Source: Anaerolineae bacterium (GTDB lineage: Bacteria > Chloroflexota > Anaerolineae > Aggregatilineales > Phototrophicaceae). Taken from it: DNA of 64,000 nt. The stretch covers positions 1 through 64,000 of the forward strand of contig JADLAY010000073.1 in NCBI GenBank assembly GCA_020849765.1, written 5' to 3'. A program made the position numbers and the translations under genes. Within the stretch, counting starts at the first letter, position 1; the number at the start of each line of letters is the position of its first letter. The notes beneath the pieces are model-generated. The model was not told the origin of the DNA. It did no database searches and saw only the letters and a list, made by a program, of their open reading frames with translations. Shown one piece after another: positions 24,616-34,030 of the stretch.

Positions 24616-24712
24616 AGAGCCTGACGGGCATGGTCTGGGGGATCGTTCACGATCGACCGTGCATCCGGCTCTTCACTGTTCCTGCGCATGTTAATTGGAG
24701 ATGCTATCAGCG

Positions 24713-26536
24713 ATGAAAACACATCAATATGAAGCGGTCGTCGTCGGAGCTGGCGGCGCCGGTTTGATGGCGGCGCTCTACGCCAGCAAAGGCGGAGCCA
24801 AGGTCGCCGTGATCAGTAAACTTTATCCGACGCGCAGCCACACCGGCACCGCCCAGGGTGGCATCGGCGCGGCGCTCGGCAACCTGGAAGAAGACAAGCC
24901 CCTGTGGCACGCCTATGACACCGTCAAGGGCGGTGACTACCTGGCAGATCAAAATGCGGTGCATGTGCTGGCTGAAGAAGCCATCGACGCCGTGATCGAA
25001 CTGGAGCACATGGGCCTGCCGTTCGACCGCACGCCGGAAGGGCGCATCAGCCAGCGGCGCTTTGGCGGCCATACGAGTAATTTTGGCGAAAAACCTGTGC
25101 GCCGTGCCTGCCATGCCGCCGACCGCACCGGCCACATGATTTTGCAGACGCTTTACCAGCAGTGCATTAAACAAAACGTCAAATTCTTCGACGAATTCCA
25201 CGTCATCGACGTGATCATGAACGGCGGCGTGTGCGTTGGCGTGATCGCGGTCGAATTGGGCACGGGCGAACTGCACGTGTTCCATTCCAAGGCGACCCTG
25301 TTCGCGACCGGCGGCTGGGGCCGCGTATGGAGCGTGACGAGCAACGCGCACAGCCTGACCGGCGACGGCGCAGCGGTCGCTTTCCGGCGCGGCGTGCCGA
25401 TGCAGGACATGGAATTCTATCAGTTCCACCCGACCGGTATCTACCGCATGGGTATTCTGATCACCGAGGGCGTCCGCGGCGAAGGCGGCGTGCTCATCAA
25501 CAACCGGGGCGAGCGCTTCATGGAGAAGTACGCGCCCAACATTAAGGACCTCGCCAGCCGCGACGTGGTCAGCCGCGCGATTTATCTCGAAATCCGTGAG
25601 GGCCGCGGCATCAAGGGCAAGGATTACGTCTACCTGGACATCACGCCGGAGACGGTCAATCGCTACCTGGCCGAGGCGGGCGAAACGCGGCGTCTCGACC
25701 GCGAGACGGTCGAGAAGAAGCTGCCGGACATCCTCGACTTCTGCCGCACGTACCTGGGCGTCGACCCGGTCAAAGAGCCGATGCCGATCCAGCCGACGGC
25801 GCACTATGCCATGGGTGGCATTCCGACCAACGTCGATGCCGAGGTCGTGATCGACGACAAGTGGACCGTGCTGCCGGGCATGTACGCGGCGGGCGAAGTC
25901 GCCTGCGTGAGCTGCCACGGCGCCAATCGTCTGGGCACCAATTCGCTGGTCGACCTGGTCGTCTTCGGGCGGCGCGGCGGCAAGGCGATGGCCGAGTACG
26001 TCAAGGGGATCGATTACAGCCCGCTGCCCGCCAACCCGGCCGCGGACATCGAGGCCGAGATCGCGCGCATCCGCGGCAGCAAGGGCGGCACGCGCCCCGG
26101 CGTGCTGCGCAGCGCGATGCAGAAGACGATGATGGAAGGCGTCGGCGTGTTCCGCGAAGAAGCGGGCATGCAGAAATCGCTGGATACGATCCGCGAACTC
26201 AAGTCGCGCTTCCAGACCGACCTGCACATCGACGACACCGGCATGAAGTTCAACACCGACGTGATCGAGGCCTGGGAGCTTGGCTGCCTGCTCGACCTGG
26301 CGGAAAGCGCGGCGGCGAGCGCACTCAACCGGACGGAAAGCCGCGGTGCGCACAGCCGTGAGGACTTCAAACAGCGTGACGACGAAAAGTGGATGGTGCA
26401 CACGCTGATCTCGCGTCCACAGGGCCTGGCCCCCGATGGTGGCGCGGCCAGCTTTGAGATCAACACCAACAAGAAGGTCGATCAATCGCTGGCCGAGAGC
26501 GACGAGCGCTTCAAACCGAAAGTGCGCTCGTACTGA
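24713..26536 (+). CDS. sdhA: Succinate dehydrogenase flavoprotein subunit
   Basis: This 607-residue SdhA has the FAD dinucleotide-binding start (VVVGAGGAGLMAALYASKGG), the SHTGTAQGG segment with the FAD-linking His, active-site region ITEGVRGEGGVLIN, and HYAMGGIPT. It oxidises succinate to fumarate. Start at 24713 follows TTGGAG. It belongs to the sdhCD-A-B operon of the TCA cycle and respiratory chain. Confidence 0.96.
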   Translation: MKTHQYEAVVVGAGGAGLMAALYASKGGAKVAVISKLYPTRSHTGTAQGGIGAALGNLEEDKPLWHAYDTVKGGDYLADQNAVHVLAEEAIDAVIELEHMGLPFDRTPEGRISQRRFGGHTSNFGEKPVRRACHAADRTGHMILQTLYQQCIKQNVKFFDEFHVIDVIMNGGVCVGVIAVELGTGELHVFHSKATLFATGGWGRVWSVTSNAHSLTGDGAAVAFRRGVPMQDMEFYQFHPTGIYRMGILITEGVRGEGGVLINNRGERFMEKYAPNIKDLASRDVVSRAIYLEIREGRGIKGKDYVYLDITPETVNRYLAEAGETRRLDRETVEKKLPDILDFCRTYLGVDPVKEPMPIQPTAHYAMGGIPTNVDAEVVIDDKWTVLPGMYAAGEVACVSCHGANRLGTNSLVDLVVFGRRGGKAMAEYVKGIDYSPLPANPAADIEAEIARIRGSKGGTRPGVLRSAMQKTMMEGVGVFREEAGMQKSLDTIRELKSRFQTDLHIDDTGMKFNTDVIEAWELGCLLDLAESAAASALNRTESRGAHSREDFKQRDDEKWMVHTLISRPQGLAPDGGAASFEINTNKKVDQSLAESDERFKPKVRSY

Positions 26537-26646
26537 GAACGAACAATGACCCGCCCTCTCCTCCTTCGCACATGTGAAGCCGGGAGGGCGGAGGCTTTAG
26601 CACCAGTACAGTGACGCGAGAGAATAAAGCCGAAAGTAGAACCGCT

Positions 26647-27405
26647 ATGGACATCGCATTTCGAATTCGCCGCTTCAACCCGGAAGTCCAGGGCAAGAAC
26701 AAGCCCTACTGGCAAGAGTTTCAACTGACCGACGTCGAGGAAACCGACCGCGTGCTTGAACTGCTGCACCGAGTCAAGTGGGAGCAGGACGGCACGTTGA
26801 CGCTGCGGCGCGCCTGCGCGCACGGTGTTTGTGGATCGGATGCCATGCGCATCAACGGCATCAACCGCCTGGCCTGCAAGGTGCTCGTGCGCGACGTGGG
26901 CACGAAGATCCAGGTCGAGCCGATCCTGGGCCTGCCGGTGCTCAAAGATCTGGTCGTCGATATGGAGCCGTTCTTCGATCACTATCGCAGCGTGATGCCG
27001 TTCTTCGTCAACGACACGGCGGTGCCCACGGATGGCCGTGAGCGGCTGCAATCGCAGGAGGATCGTGAGAAGTTCGACGACACGACCAAGTGCATTCTGT
27101 GCGCGGCCTGCACGACGAGCTGCCCCTCGTTCTGGGCCAATGGGCAGTACGTCGGCCCTGCGGCGATTGTGCAGGCGCATCGCTTCATCTTCGACACGCG
27201 CGACCAGGCCTGGAAAGAGCGACTTGAAATCCTGGGCGAGCCGAACGGCGTCTGGCGCTGCCGCACGATCTACAATTGCACGCCCGCCTGCCCGCGCGAG
27301 ATCCAGGTGACGAAAGCCATCGGCGAGGTCAAGCTGGCGATCCGCGCCGGGAAGCGCGAAGGCATCGCGACGCCGGTCGGGCCGATTGCCGAGAGCAACA
27401 GCTAA
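26647..27405 (+). CDS. sdhB: Succinate dehydrogenase iron-sulfur subunit
   Basis: This 252-residue SdhB has [2Fe-2S] ligands in ACAHGVCGSDAM...LACK (Asp in place of the third Cys, as in E. coli), [4Fe-4S] ligands CILCAACTTSCP and the [3Fe-4S]-type group CRTIYNCTPACPREI. It carries electrons from SdhA to the quinone site in the membrane anchor. MDIAFRIRRFNP at 26647 is preferred as start; the frame is open for 12 more codons upstream. A terminator follows. Confidence 0.95.
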   Translation: MDIAFRIRRFNPEVQGKNKPYWQEFQLTDVEETDRVLELLHRVKWEQDGTLTLRRACAHGVCGSDAMRINGINRLACKVLVRDVGTKIQVEPILGLPVLKDLVVDMEPFFDHYRSVMPFFVNDTAVPTDGRERLQSQEDREKFDDTTKCILCAACTTSCPSFWANGQYVGPAAIVQAHRFIFDTRDQAWKERLEILGEPNGVWRCRTIYNCTPACPREIQVTKAIGEVKLAIRAGKREGIATPVGPIAESNS

Positions 27406-27438
27406 CGCGTAAGCACGGCACCGAGAACGCAGCGAAAC

Positions 27439-27472
27439 ACGGGGATGCCATGGCGACATCCCCGTTTTGTTT
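27439..27472 (+). terminator. Rho-independent terminator of sdh operon
   Basis: An 8- to 9-bp stem (CGGGGATG / CATCCCCG) with a 9-nt loop is followed by TTTTGTTT, about 35 bp after sdhB. Confidence 0.85.
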
Positions 27473-27505
27473 ACCTCGGCAGAAACGACGATCGGGACGC
27501 CTGGT

Positions 27506-28447
27506 CTACGCGTTCGGCGGCAAGACCGGCCACAACGCCGCGTTGTCGTACAGCCACCACTCCTCTGCGATCTTGCCATCGACAAAGCGATGCACCGCCG
27601 CCCACAGGATGTAGGTCTTGCCGTCTTCATCCGCGCTGTCTGCCGCCGTGATCGATGTCACTGCTGCCGTGGCGCACAGATCGCCTTCGCAGACGACTTC
27701 GCTCCGCTCGACCGTGAAGCCCGGCAGCGCCGCAAGATTGGCATACATGGCGACCGTCGGTTCCACGCCGTCGACCGTCGCCAGATAGTCATGCGTGACC
27801 ACGTCCGGCGCGTAAGCATCCGCCAGTGAGGCCGTGCTGCCGCTGCCGAGCGCATCCCACAGCACCTGCATCGTCTGGTGATGCTGCGCCGGGCTGGTGC
27901 TGGTCGACCCAACACGCACCGACCAGGGTTGCATATCGAATGTGTAATCCGCCGGCGCCCAACCCATGAACTGCATGAACGCGACCTGATTCCAGAGCTC
28001 GATGTCGCGCACACACAGACCATCCTCATACTCGCTGATGAAGAAAATCTGGCCGCCCCAGTGCTCACCTGTCGGCGGTGTTCCGAACAGTTCGGCGGTG
28101 AAATCCGCTTCCTGGTAACCGATCAGCGCCGTGTAGTCCCCTTCGGCGAGGACGAGGTAGTGCGTGTAATCCAGATCGAGGGCCTGATTGAGATCGACTT
28201 CACCCTGGATCATTTCATCCATGGTGCTGTGGCCGCCTTCCGGGACGAAGGGCGTATGACCGATGTAGCTGTCCGAATTGATCAGCGGGATCAATTCCGT
28301 CCGGTTGCGATTTTTGACGTATTCGGCAAATGTGTAGATGTTGGCGCGGTTGGCCGTCTCGACCGGGTCCGACTCCTGCGCCAATGTCGGGAACGTGAGG
28401 GGCACAATTAAGGCACATAAAGCCAGGATCAACAGTAACCTGCGCAT
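27506..28447 (-). CDS. Exported SnoaL-like (NTF2-fold) double-domain protein
   Basis: This 313-residue protein has a signal peptide (RRLLLILALCALIVPLTFPTLAQ). Two SnoaL/NTF2-like repeats are suggested by matching segments: IPLINSDSYIGHTPF...GEVDLNQALDL and ADAYAPDVVTHDYLATVDG...MYANLAALPGF, with IAEEWWLYDN at the end. Members are cyclases, isomerases or simple ligand-binding domains. The start follows an ideal AGGAGG. It is divergent from the large regulator at 28658. Confidence 0.75.
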   Translation of the reverse strand: MRRLLLILALCALIVPLTFPTLAQESDPVETANRANIYTFAEYVKNRNRTELIPLINSDSYIGHTPFVPEGGHSTMDEMIQGEVDLNQALDLDYTHYLVLAEGDYTALIGYQEADFTAELFGTPPTGEHWGGQIFFISEYEDGLCVRDIELWNQVAFMQFMGWAPADYTFDMQPWSVRVGSTSTSPAQHHQTMQVLWDALGSGSTASLADAYAPDVVTHDYLATVDGVEPTVAMYANLAALPGFTVERSEVVCEGDLCATAAVTSITAADSADEDGKTYILWAAVHRFVDGKIAEEWWLYDNAALWPVLPPNA

Positions 28448-28657
28448 GAAACAATCCTCCTGAAAACTGCAAGCACAGAGCGAGCAAGGGGGTGATAGGT
28501 GTCACTTGTGAACACGCCCGAAACCCCCTATCGTGGAAGGTGATCGCTATCACGCTGGCTACGTGGGCTTGTTATCGCCTTCGCGTCTCACCTTCCTAGC
28601 TTTCAGTTTGAGGCGTGAGCGTCAATTCATCGTCAATCCACATGAGAGGCGGCGACG

Positions 28658-31600
28658 ATGGATGAAAAACTCATCATTGAAGCACTCGGCAGCGTGCGCG
28701 TGAGCCTGGGTCGCCAAGAGCCGCTGCCCCTCAACGCGCAGAAAGCGGGCGCGCTGCTGGTTTATCTTGCCTATTCGGGGGGGCAGCACGCGCGCGAATC
28801 GCTGGCCGAGATGTTCTGGCCTGAGCGTTCCCCGGAACGCGCGCTCGCCAGCCTGCGCATGGCCCTGGCCGCGCTGCGCCAGCATCTGGCTGACTACCTG
28901 GTTGTCTCGCGCCAGTCGATCGGGCTCGCCCCGGGTAGCTACCGGATGGACGCCTGCGACCTGATCGAGACCGTGGCCGAAGCTCAGCGCGCCAGGGGTC
29001 ACCTATCCAGCACCACCCTGCGGCACCTGGACGAGGCTCTCGGCGGCTATCGCGGCGACCTCCTGCGCGATTTCTACGACGGCAGCCCTGAATTCGAAGA
29101 CTGGCTCTATCTCACGCGCGAGCAGGTGAAGTCCGCGTTTTGTGAAGGCACGCTGATCCTGGCGAATGAGCGCGCCCGCAGCGGCAGTTATGCCGAGGCT
29201 CTGTCGCTGATCCGGAGCGCCCTCAGGTTCGACCCGCTGCATGAAGCGCTCAACCGGCAGCTGATGCTGTGCCTGCTTCACAGCGGGCAGCCTGGAGAAG
29301 CTGAGGCTCACTTTCACAATTTTCGCCAGCGGCTGGGGGAAGAGTTCGATCTTGAGCCGTCCGTCGAGATGATTCGGCTCTGCCGGATTGTGCAGGCGGA
29401 TCAGAGTTCCGAAGCGCGGACGAGCTTCGCGCTCAACGCGCCACAAGATCCCCCGATGCATGCGACCCCGCTGATGGGCAGAGAAGACTTGTTGGTCGAG
29501 CTGGCCGCACTTCTGGCCAACCCGGAGCGCAGACTGCTGACGCTGGTCGGGCCGGGCGGCATCGGCAAGACACGGCTGGCCCAGGCGTGCGCCGATTTGC
29601 ACCAGCATACGACCGCGTTCCCGGATGGCGTCTACTTCGTGCCGCTGGCCGCCTATGCATCCGCCTCCCAGATCGCGCCTGCCATCGCCGCGGCGCTCGA
29701 TTACCGCCCGGCAGCCGATGGACGCCCGCTCGAACAGCAGATCGTCGACGTCATGCGGCGCAAGCAGGCGCTGATCGTGCTCGACAACTACGAACATCTG
29801 CTGGAGGGCGCGCAAATAGCGGCGGGGCTGGCCTCGGCCACGTCCGTCCACGTGTTGGTAACATCGCGCGAGCCGCTCCACGCCCCCGGCGAGCACGTCC
29901 TCCCGGTCGACGGGCTGGCCTACCCGCAGACAGGCAGCCCGCCGCCGGACTACGAGGCCGGACGGCTGTTCGTGCGCGCCGTGCAGCGCCTGTTTCCTGC
30001 CTATGCGCCATCGGTGGACGATGCCGCTGCGATTGCGCAGATCTGCCGCGCAGTCGGCGGCTCGCCGCTGGGCATCCTGCTGGCGGCGGCCTGGATCGAC
30101 GTGCTGACTCCCGCCGAGATCGCGGCGGAAATCCAGCGCAATCTGCACATCCTGGAAAACAAGCTGCCGGGCGCGCCGGACCGGCACAGCAGTATCCGCG
30201 CGGTATTCGAGGCGACGTGGCAGCGCCTGAGCGTGGACTTACGACAAGTGTTCATGCATTTGGCCGTCTTCCGCGGCGGCTTCACGCGCGAGGCGACCCA
30301 GGCCGTGGCGGGAGTGAGCCTGCGCGATCTGCAAACGCTGGCCGGGAAATCACTGCTCGCGCGTGACCCGGATGGGCGCATGACGATGCACGAGCTGCTG
30401 CGCCAATATGCCCTGGAGCAGCTCCTGCAAGCAGGCGACGAGGTCACCGCCCACGATGCGCACAGCCGCTACTATCTGGCGTTCTTGCAGGCGCGCGAGG
30501 CGGATATCAAGGGCGGGCGGCAGGGGGAAGCACTCAAGGAGATCGACGCGGACTTCGAGAACGTGCGCGCCGCCTGGACGTGGTCGGTCGAGCGCGGCGC
30601 CATCGCGGCGCTGGGCGATGCGATCGAATGCCTGCACTGGTACGCCACGATGCGCTGGCGCGAGCCGGAAGTCTATGCGCTGCTGCACCGCGCGCTGGAT
30701 GCGATGGTGCGTCCAGAGGACGAGGCCGTGCGCGGGCATCTGCTCGCATACTGTTGGCGGACGCCGGCGGAAGGGCGCATCCGGCTGCGCGAGGCACTCA
30801 GCATCGCCAGGCGGCAGCACGATGACGCGGCGCTGGCGCGCTGCCTGTTCCAGCGCGGCATGATCGCGCGCGTGGCGACCCATGACAAAGCCTCATGCAA
30901 ACTGCTGGAATGCGCTTATCACGCCTACGCGCAACGGGGCGACACATTTGCGCTCGGCGCCGTCGGCACGATGTGGACGACCGCCCTCATCTACAGCGGG
31001 CGCGCCGCCGAAGCCGAGCAGATCAGCGCCAGCCTGCTGCCACGCCTTCGCATGAGCGGCGAGCGGATCAACCGGGCGTATTTACTCTACAATTACGCAT
31101 CTTCGTTGGCGACCAGAGGTGCGGACGACGATGCCGAGCAGTGTCATCAGGAAGCGCGCGAGATTCTGATCGAGGCCGGCGATCATCTGACCGCCGCCAA
31201 CATTGGCGCATGGGGCATGGGCATCGCGGCACTGCGCAAAGCACAATACTCGCGGGCGCGCAAGCTCGCACTGGAACTGCTGCCACTGGCGCAGGAATAC
31301 CAGAACACGGTCAGCCAGGCGCGGGCGCTGTGTATGCTGAGCGCGGTCGACATGGCCGAGGGCGATGCTGCCAGCGCTTACGATCTGGCACAACAGGCCA
31401 GCGTCATCTTCGGCGATCATGCCAACGCTACCTACGCCGACAGCTTCCTGGCGACAATGTCCGCCGCCCAGGGCGATTACCGCACCGCGCGCGCCATCTG
31501 CGAGCGCTGGCTGACATTGGCCGTGACCGTCGGCGAGTGCGTCCTGACGTCGCTGCTCTTGATCCCGGCAGCGATTGTGCTGGCACACGAGGGCAAACAC

Positions 31601-31897
31601 GAAAGCGCCATCACCTGTGCCGCGATGGCGCTGCATCACCCGGCTAATCTGGGTGCCTGGGCGGAGCGGATGCTGGCTCAGCACGATCTCCCCGCCTGCC
31701 TGAAACTATCGGTGCCCGCATACGTCTACGAGCGGGCGTGGCAGGCGGGCCTGACGACGAATCCGCAGGTCATCCTGGATGAGTTCCCGGAGCCGGGCAG
31801 CACGACGCAACCGCCTCGTGCACCCCCCATAGCCAAACGAGCCAGGGTCCCCAACGGCTCTGATCGCCACACGGCCACCAAAGATACGTCCCGATGA
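28658..31897 (+). CDS. BTAD-STAND-TPR transcriptional regulator
   Basis: This 1079-residue protein has an N-terminal winged-helix region (1-90), a bacterial transcriptional activator domain (about 100-245, EALGGYRGDLLRDFYDG...EDWLYLTREQVK), an NB-ARC/STAND ATPase with Walker A GPGGIGKT at about 297-304 and Walker B ALIVLDNYEHLL near 370, then helical TPR-like repeats to about residue 1040. This is the SARP/AfsR or LuxR-like sensor ATPase architecture: ligand-driven oligomerisation switches on transcription. The divergent SnoaL gene is a possible target. Confidence 0.87.
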   Translation: MDEKLIIEALGSVRVSLGRQEPLPLNAQKAGALLVYLAYSGGQHARESLAEMFWPERSPERALASLRMALAALRQHLADYLVVSRQSIGLAPGSYRMDACDLIETVAEAQRARGHLSSTTLRHLDEALGGYRGDLLRDFYDGSPEFEDWLYLTREQVKSAFCEGTLILANERARSGSYAEALSLIRSALRFDPLHEALNRQLMLCLLHSGQPGEAEAHFHNFRQRLGEEFDLEPSVEMIRLCRIVQADQSSEARTSFALNAPQDPPMHATPLMGREDLLVELAALLANPERRLLTLVGPGGIGKTRLAQACADLHQHTTAFPDGVYFVPLAAYASASQIAPAIAAALDYRPAADGRPLEQQIVDVMRRKQALIVLDNYEHLLEGAQIAAGLASATSVHVLVTSREPLHAPGEHVLPVDGLAYPQTGSPPPDYEAGRLFVRAVQRLFPAYAPSVDDAAAIAQICRAVGGSPLGILLAAAWIDVLTPAEIAAEIQRNLHILENKLPGAPDRHSSIRAVFEATWQRLSVDLRQVFMHLAVFRGGFTREATQAVAGVSLRDLQTLAGKSLLARDPDGRMTMHELLRQYALEQLLQAGDEVTAHDAHSRYYLAFLQAREADIKGGRQGEALKEIDADFENVRAAWTWSVERGAIAALGDAIECLHWYATMRWREPEVYALLHRALDAMVRPEDEAVRGHLLAYCWRTPAEGRIRLREALSIARRQHDDAALARCLFQRGMIARVATHDKASCKLLECAYHAYAQRGDTFALGAVGTMWTTALIYSGRAAEAEQISASLLPRLRMSGERINRAYLLYNYASSLATRGADDDAEQCHQEAREILIEAGDHLTAANIGAWGMGIAALRKAQYSRARKLALELLPLAQEYQNTVSQARALCMLSAVDMAEGDAASAYDLAQQASVIFGDHANATYADSFLATMSAAQGDYRTARAICERWLTLAVTVGECVLTSLLLIPAAIVLAHEGKHESAITCAAMALHHPANLGAWAERMLAQHDLPACLKLSVPAYVYERAWQAGLTTNPQVILDEFPEPGSTTQPPRAPPIAKRARVPNGSDRHTATKDTSR

Positions 31898-31964
31898 TCC
31901 CGACCAGCCTCAGGGTGTATGATGGTGCTGCACGTGTGGAGGAGATAGGCCAGAGACCCCATCC

Positions 31965-32237
31965 ATGACCGACGAAGAACGCGACGACGATCTCTCGTTC
32001 GTGCTCGATTACGACGTGCGCGACGAGAGCGATGACTACTACAGCGCAATGCTGCGACGCGAGACTGCCGACGATGCGCCCGAACCCTACTGGACGACGC
32101 GCCGCATCCTGTTCGCCATCATCCTGATCGTGATGTTGCTCAGCCTGCTCGCTTACGACCTGTGGGGCATCTTGCAACCGCCGGTCGTGCCCACCCCGCT
32201 GCCGATCCCGCGCGGCACGCCAATGCCGATCATCTAG
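31965..32237 (+). CDS. Small single-span membrane protein
   Basis: This 90-residue protein of no recognised family has a strongly acidic N-terminus (TDEERDDDLSFVLDYDVRDE), one membrane helix at about 48-67 (ILFAIILIVMLLSLLAYDLW) and a short Pro-rich outer tail (PTPLPIPRGTPMP). The topology is likely N-inside. It lies between the regulator and the Mrr-like nuclease; function is unknown. Confidence 0.65.
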   Translation: MTDEERDDDLSFVLDYDVRDESDDYYSAMLRRETADDAPEPYWTTRRILFAIILIVMLLSLLAYDLWGILQPPVVPTPLPIPRGTPMPII

Positions 32238-32344
32238 TCCGCTTATTTACGAACATCGGCGATCATTGTCGTTCTCTCCACGGATGCCGAGACAAAGTTG
32301 CACTATACTGCGAATATCAGCATATTGGACACGAGGTTATTATC

Positions 32345-33016
32345 GTGTCGAGCGAGCAGCGTCAATCCGGCATGCCTCTGAGAACGTCCACCCTCCTGAT
32401 AGCGGTCTGGGGTCTGCTCTGCCTGGGCAGTCTGTATTGGATTCTGAGCGATACAGGCCTGGCGGGCGGACTGCTCAATTGGCTGGGATGGGATGGCGCG
32501 GCAATTCTGGCGGCGAAGCTGGCGCTGTGGGTCGCCCTGGCAGCGATCAGCGGAGGCATCGGCTTACTGAGCTGGCGCCGCCTGACCGAGAAGCCGCCCC
32601 AGCCGTTCGAGTTCGAGACGCAGCCCGCGCGCCCGCACGTGCCGACCGAGTTCGAGTATGAGGTGGCGAAGCTGATCCAGATGTTGAGCGGCTATCGCAC
32701 CCTGGTCAAGCGCGGCACCAGCGATCGCGGCATCGACATCCTGATCTTTGACGAGCGCGAGCGCATGATCGGCATCGTGCAGTGCAAACGCTACGCGCCG
32801 GATCGGATCGTGCCGCCCGCGCACATCCGCGCCTTGAACGCCGTCAGGCATTATCACAGCGCCCGCTTTGCCTATCTGGTCACGACGGGCCGATTCGACA
32901 AGGCGAGCTACCGGTTGGCGCAGGGCTTTAACATCCGCCTGATCGACGGCGCACTCCTGAACAAACTGCGCAAACGGGCCGCCCGCAAACACAAATCCCC
33001 CGCGCCCAGCAGCTGA
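32345..33016 (+). CDS. Membrane-anchored Mrr-like restriction endonuclease
   Basis: The GTG at 32345 (after ACGAGG) gives 223 residues. Two hydrophobic helices (about 14-35 and 50-75) precede an Mrr_cat-type PD-(D/E)XK domain: EFEYEVAKLIQMLSGY, RGTSDRGIDILIFDERERMIGIVQCKRY (catalytic Asp and the QxK motif) and YLVTTGRFDKASYRLA. Mrr proteins cut methylated DNA; several anchored versions exist. It ends 15 bp before the left copy of the 22-bp direct repeat, and was probably directly convergent with the thioesterase gene before the cassette inserted. Confidence 0.82.
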   Translation: MSSEQRQSGMPLRTSTLLIAVWGLLCLGSLYWILSDTGLAGGLLNWLGWDGAAILAAKLALWVALAAISGGIGLLSWRRLTEKPPQPFEFETQPARPHVPTEFEYEVAKLIQMLSGYRTLVKRGTSDRGIDILIFDERERMIGIVQCKRYAPDRIVPPAHIRALNAVRHYHSARFAYLVTTGRFDKASYRLAQGFNIRLIDGALLNKLRKRAARKHKSPAPSS

Positions 33017-33031
33017 CGTCATTCCCCCATC

Positions 33032-33053
33032 GCCAGCAGGTTGCTGGTGGCAC
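33032..33053 (+). repeat. Left copy of the 22-bp direct repeat (attL-like)
   Basis: These 22 bp are identical to 34928-34949, starting GCCAGCAGGTTGC and ending GGTGGCAC. The right copy is the 3' coding end of the thioesterase gene; the left copy therefore looks like the displaced original gene end. Confidence 0.9.
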
Positions 33054-33092
33054 TAAAGTGAAACTTGTGGGGCTGCGTTCTATCACTTCAAG

Positions 33093-33101
33093 TGTTATAA
33101 T
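33093..33101 (+). promoter_or_regulatory. Extended -10 promoter of tcmP
   Basis: TGTTATAAT: a perfect TATAAT (33096-33101) with the upstream TG of extended -10 promoters, about 40 bp before the start codon. No good -35 is visible. Confidence 0.6.
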
Positions 33102-33142
33102 GAGACTTTCAATAACATTTATATAAGTGCCCGAATAGGTTT

Positions 33143-34030
33143 ATGAACATGACTGGTCAAACGGATTTTGGAGGAGATTGGACACTCGAGAAACTGGAGC
33201 GTGTGCGAAAGTACCTCGTAGCTTATACGAAGATAATGAACAATCAAAGTTGGATTGAAAGCTTTGCATATATCGATGCATTTGCCGGAACCGGGTATCA
33301 ATCGCTGAAGCAAGATGACAATCCCAATCAGCCGCTATTTCCTGAGCTGATCGAAGAAGAGCCTTTGCATTTTGTCGATGGTTCAGCACGAATAGCGCTG
33401 CAAGTGGAGCCTCGGTTCAAAAAGTACATCTTTGTTGAAAAAGATCCATCTAGATATCAGGAGTTGCAGAAACTCCGAGAGCAATTTCCTGATAGAGCAT
33501 CCGACATTCTCATTGTTAACGCAGACGCGAATACATACTTGCAAGATCTTTGCGAGAAAAACTGGAAGCGCCGCCGGGCCGTGTTGTTTCTCGACCCGTT
33601 TGGAATGCAGGTGACATGGGATACCATCCAAGCGATCGCGCAGACCAAGGCAATTGATCTCTGGTACTTGTTTCCGCTCGGAATTGGCGTCAGCAGACTT
33701 CTCAAACGAGACGGCAATATCAACCTAGCTTGGCGCAATCGGCTCGATAAGGTATTCGGTGAACCGGCCTGGTATGACGTATTTTATAAAACTTACGCAG
33801 AATTGAACTTACTCGGGGAACAGCAGCGCATAGTCAAAATCGGTGATTTCGACACTATCAGTCAGTATTTTGTACGTCGTTTGAAGACAATATTCCCAGG
33901 AGTGGCGGACAATCCGCTTCCGCTGTTCAATTCGACAAACAACCCTCTATTCCTACTTTGCTTCGCGTCGGCAAACGAGCGAGGAGCAGAAACTGCCATA
34001 AAAATCGCGCAAGACATTCTCAAGCGGTAA
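33143..34030 (+). CDS. tcmP: Three-Cys-motif partner protein TcmP
   Basis: This 295-residue protein matches the TcmP family: WTLEKLERVRKYLVAYTKIM, YIDAFAGTGYQ (a SAM-type GxG-like loop), FVEKDPSRYQEL, RAVLFLDPFGMQVTWDTI (DPFG) and DLWYLFPLGIGVSRLL. The fold appears to be a Rossmann methyltransferase-like one. By definition the family occurs beside three-Cys-motif (Gp37/Gp68) proteins, as here, where the two genes converge and overlap by 11 bp. The biochemical reaction is not known; a role in DNA or phage biology is an inference from its usual mobile settings. Confidence 0.85.
   Translation: MNMTGQTDFGGDWTLEKLERVRKYLVAYTKIMNNQSWIESFAYIDAFAGTGYQSLKQDDNPNQPLFPELIEEEPLHFVDGSARIALQVEPRFKKYIFVEKDPSRYQELQKLREQFPDRASDILIVNADANTYLQDLCEKNWKRRRAVLFLDPFGMQVTWDTIQAIAQTKAIDLWYLFPLGIGVSRLLKRDGNINLAWRNRLDKVFGEPAWYDVFYKTYAELNLLGEQQRIVKIGDFDTISQYFVRRLKTIFPGVADNPLPLFNSTNNPLFLLCFASANERGAETAIKIAQDILKR

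Noticed and set aside
28490..28520. CRP-type site between the SnoaL and regulator genes
   Set aside because: GTGTCACTTGTGAACAC looks partly symmetrical, but the half-sites do not fit TGTGA-N6-TCACA or the FNR consensus.
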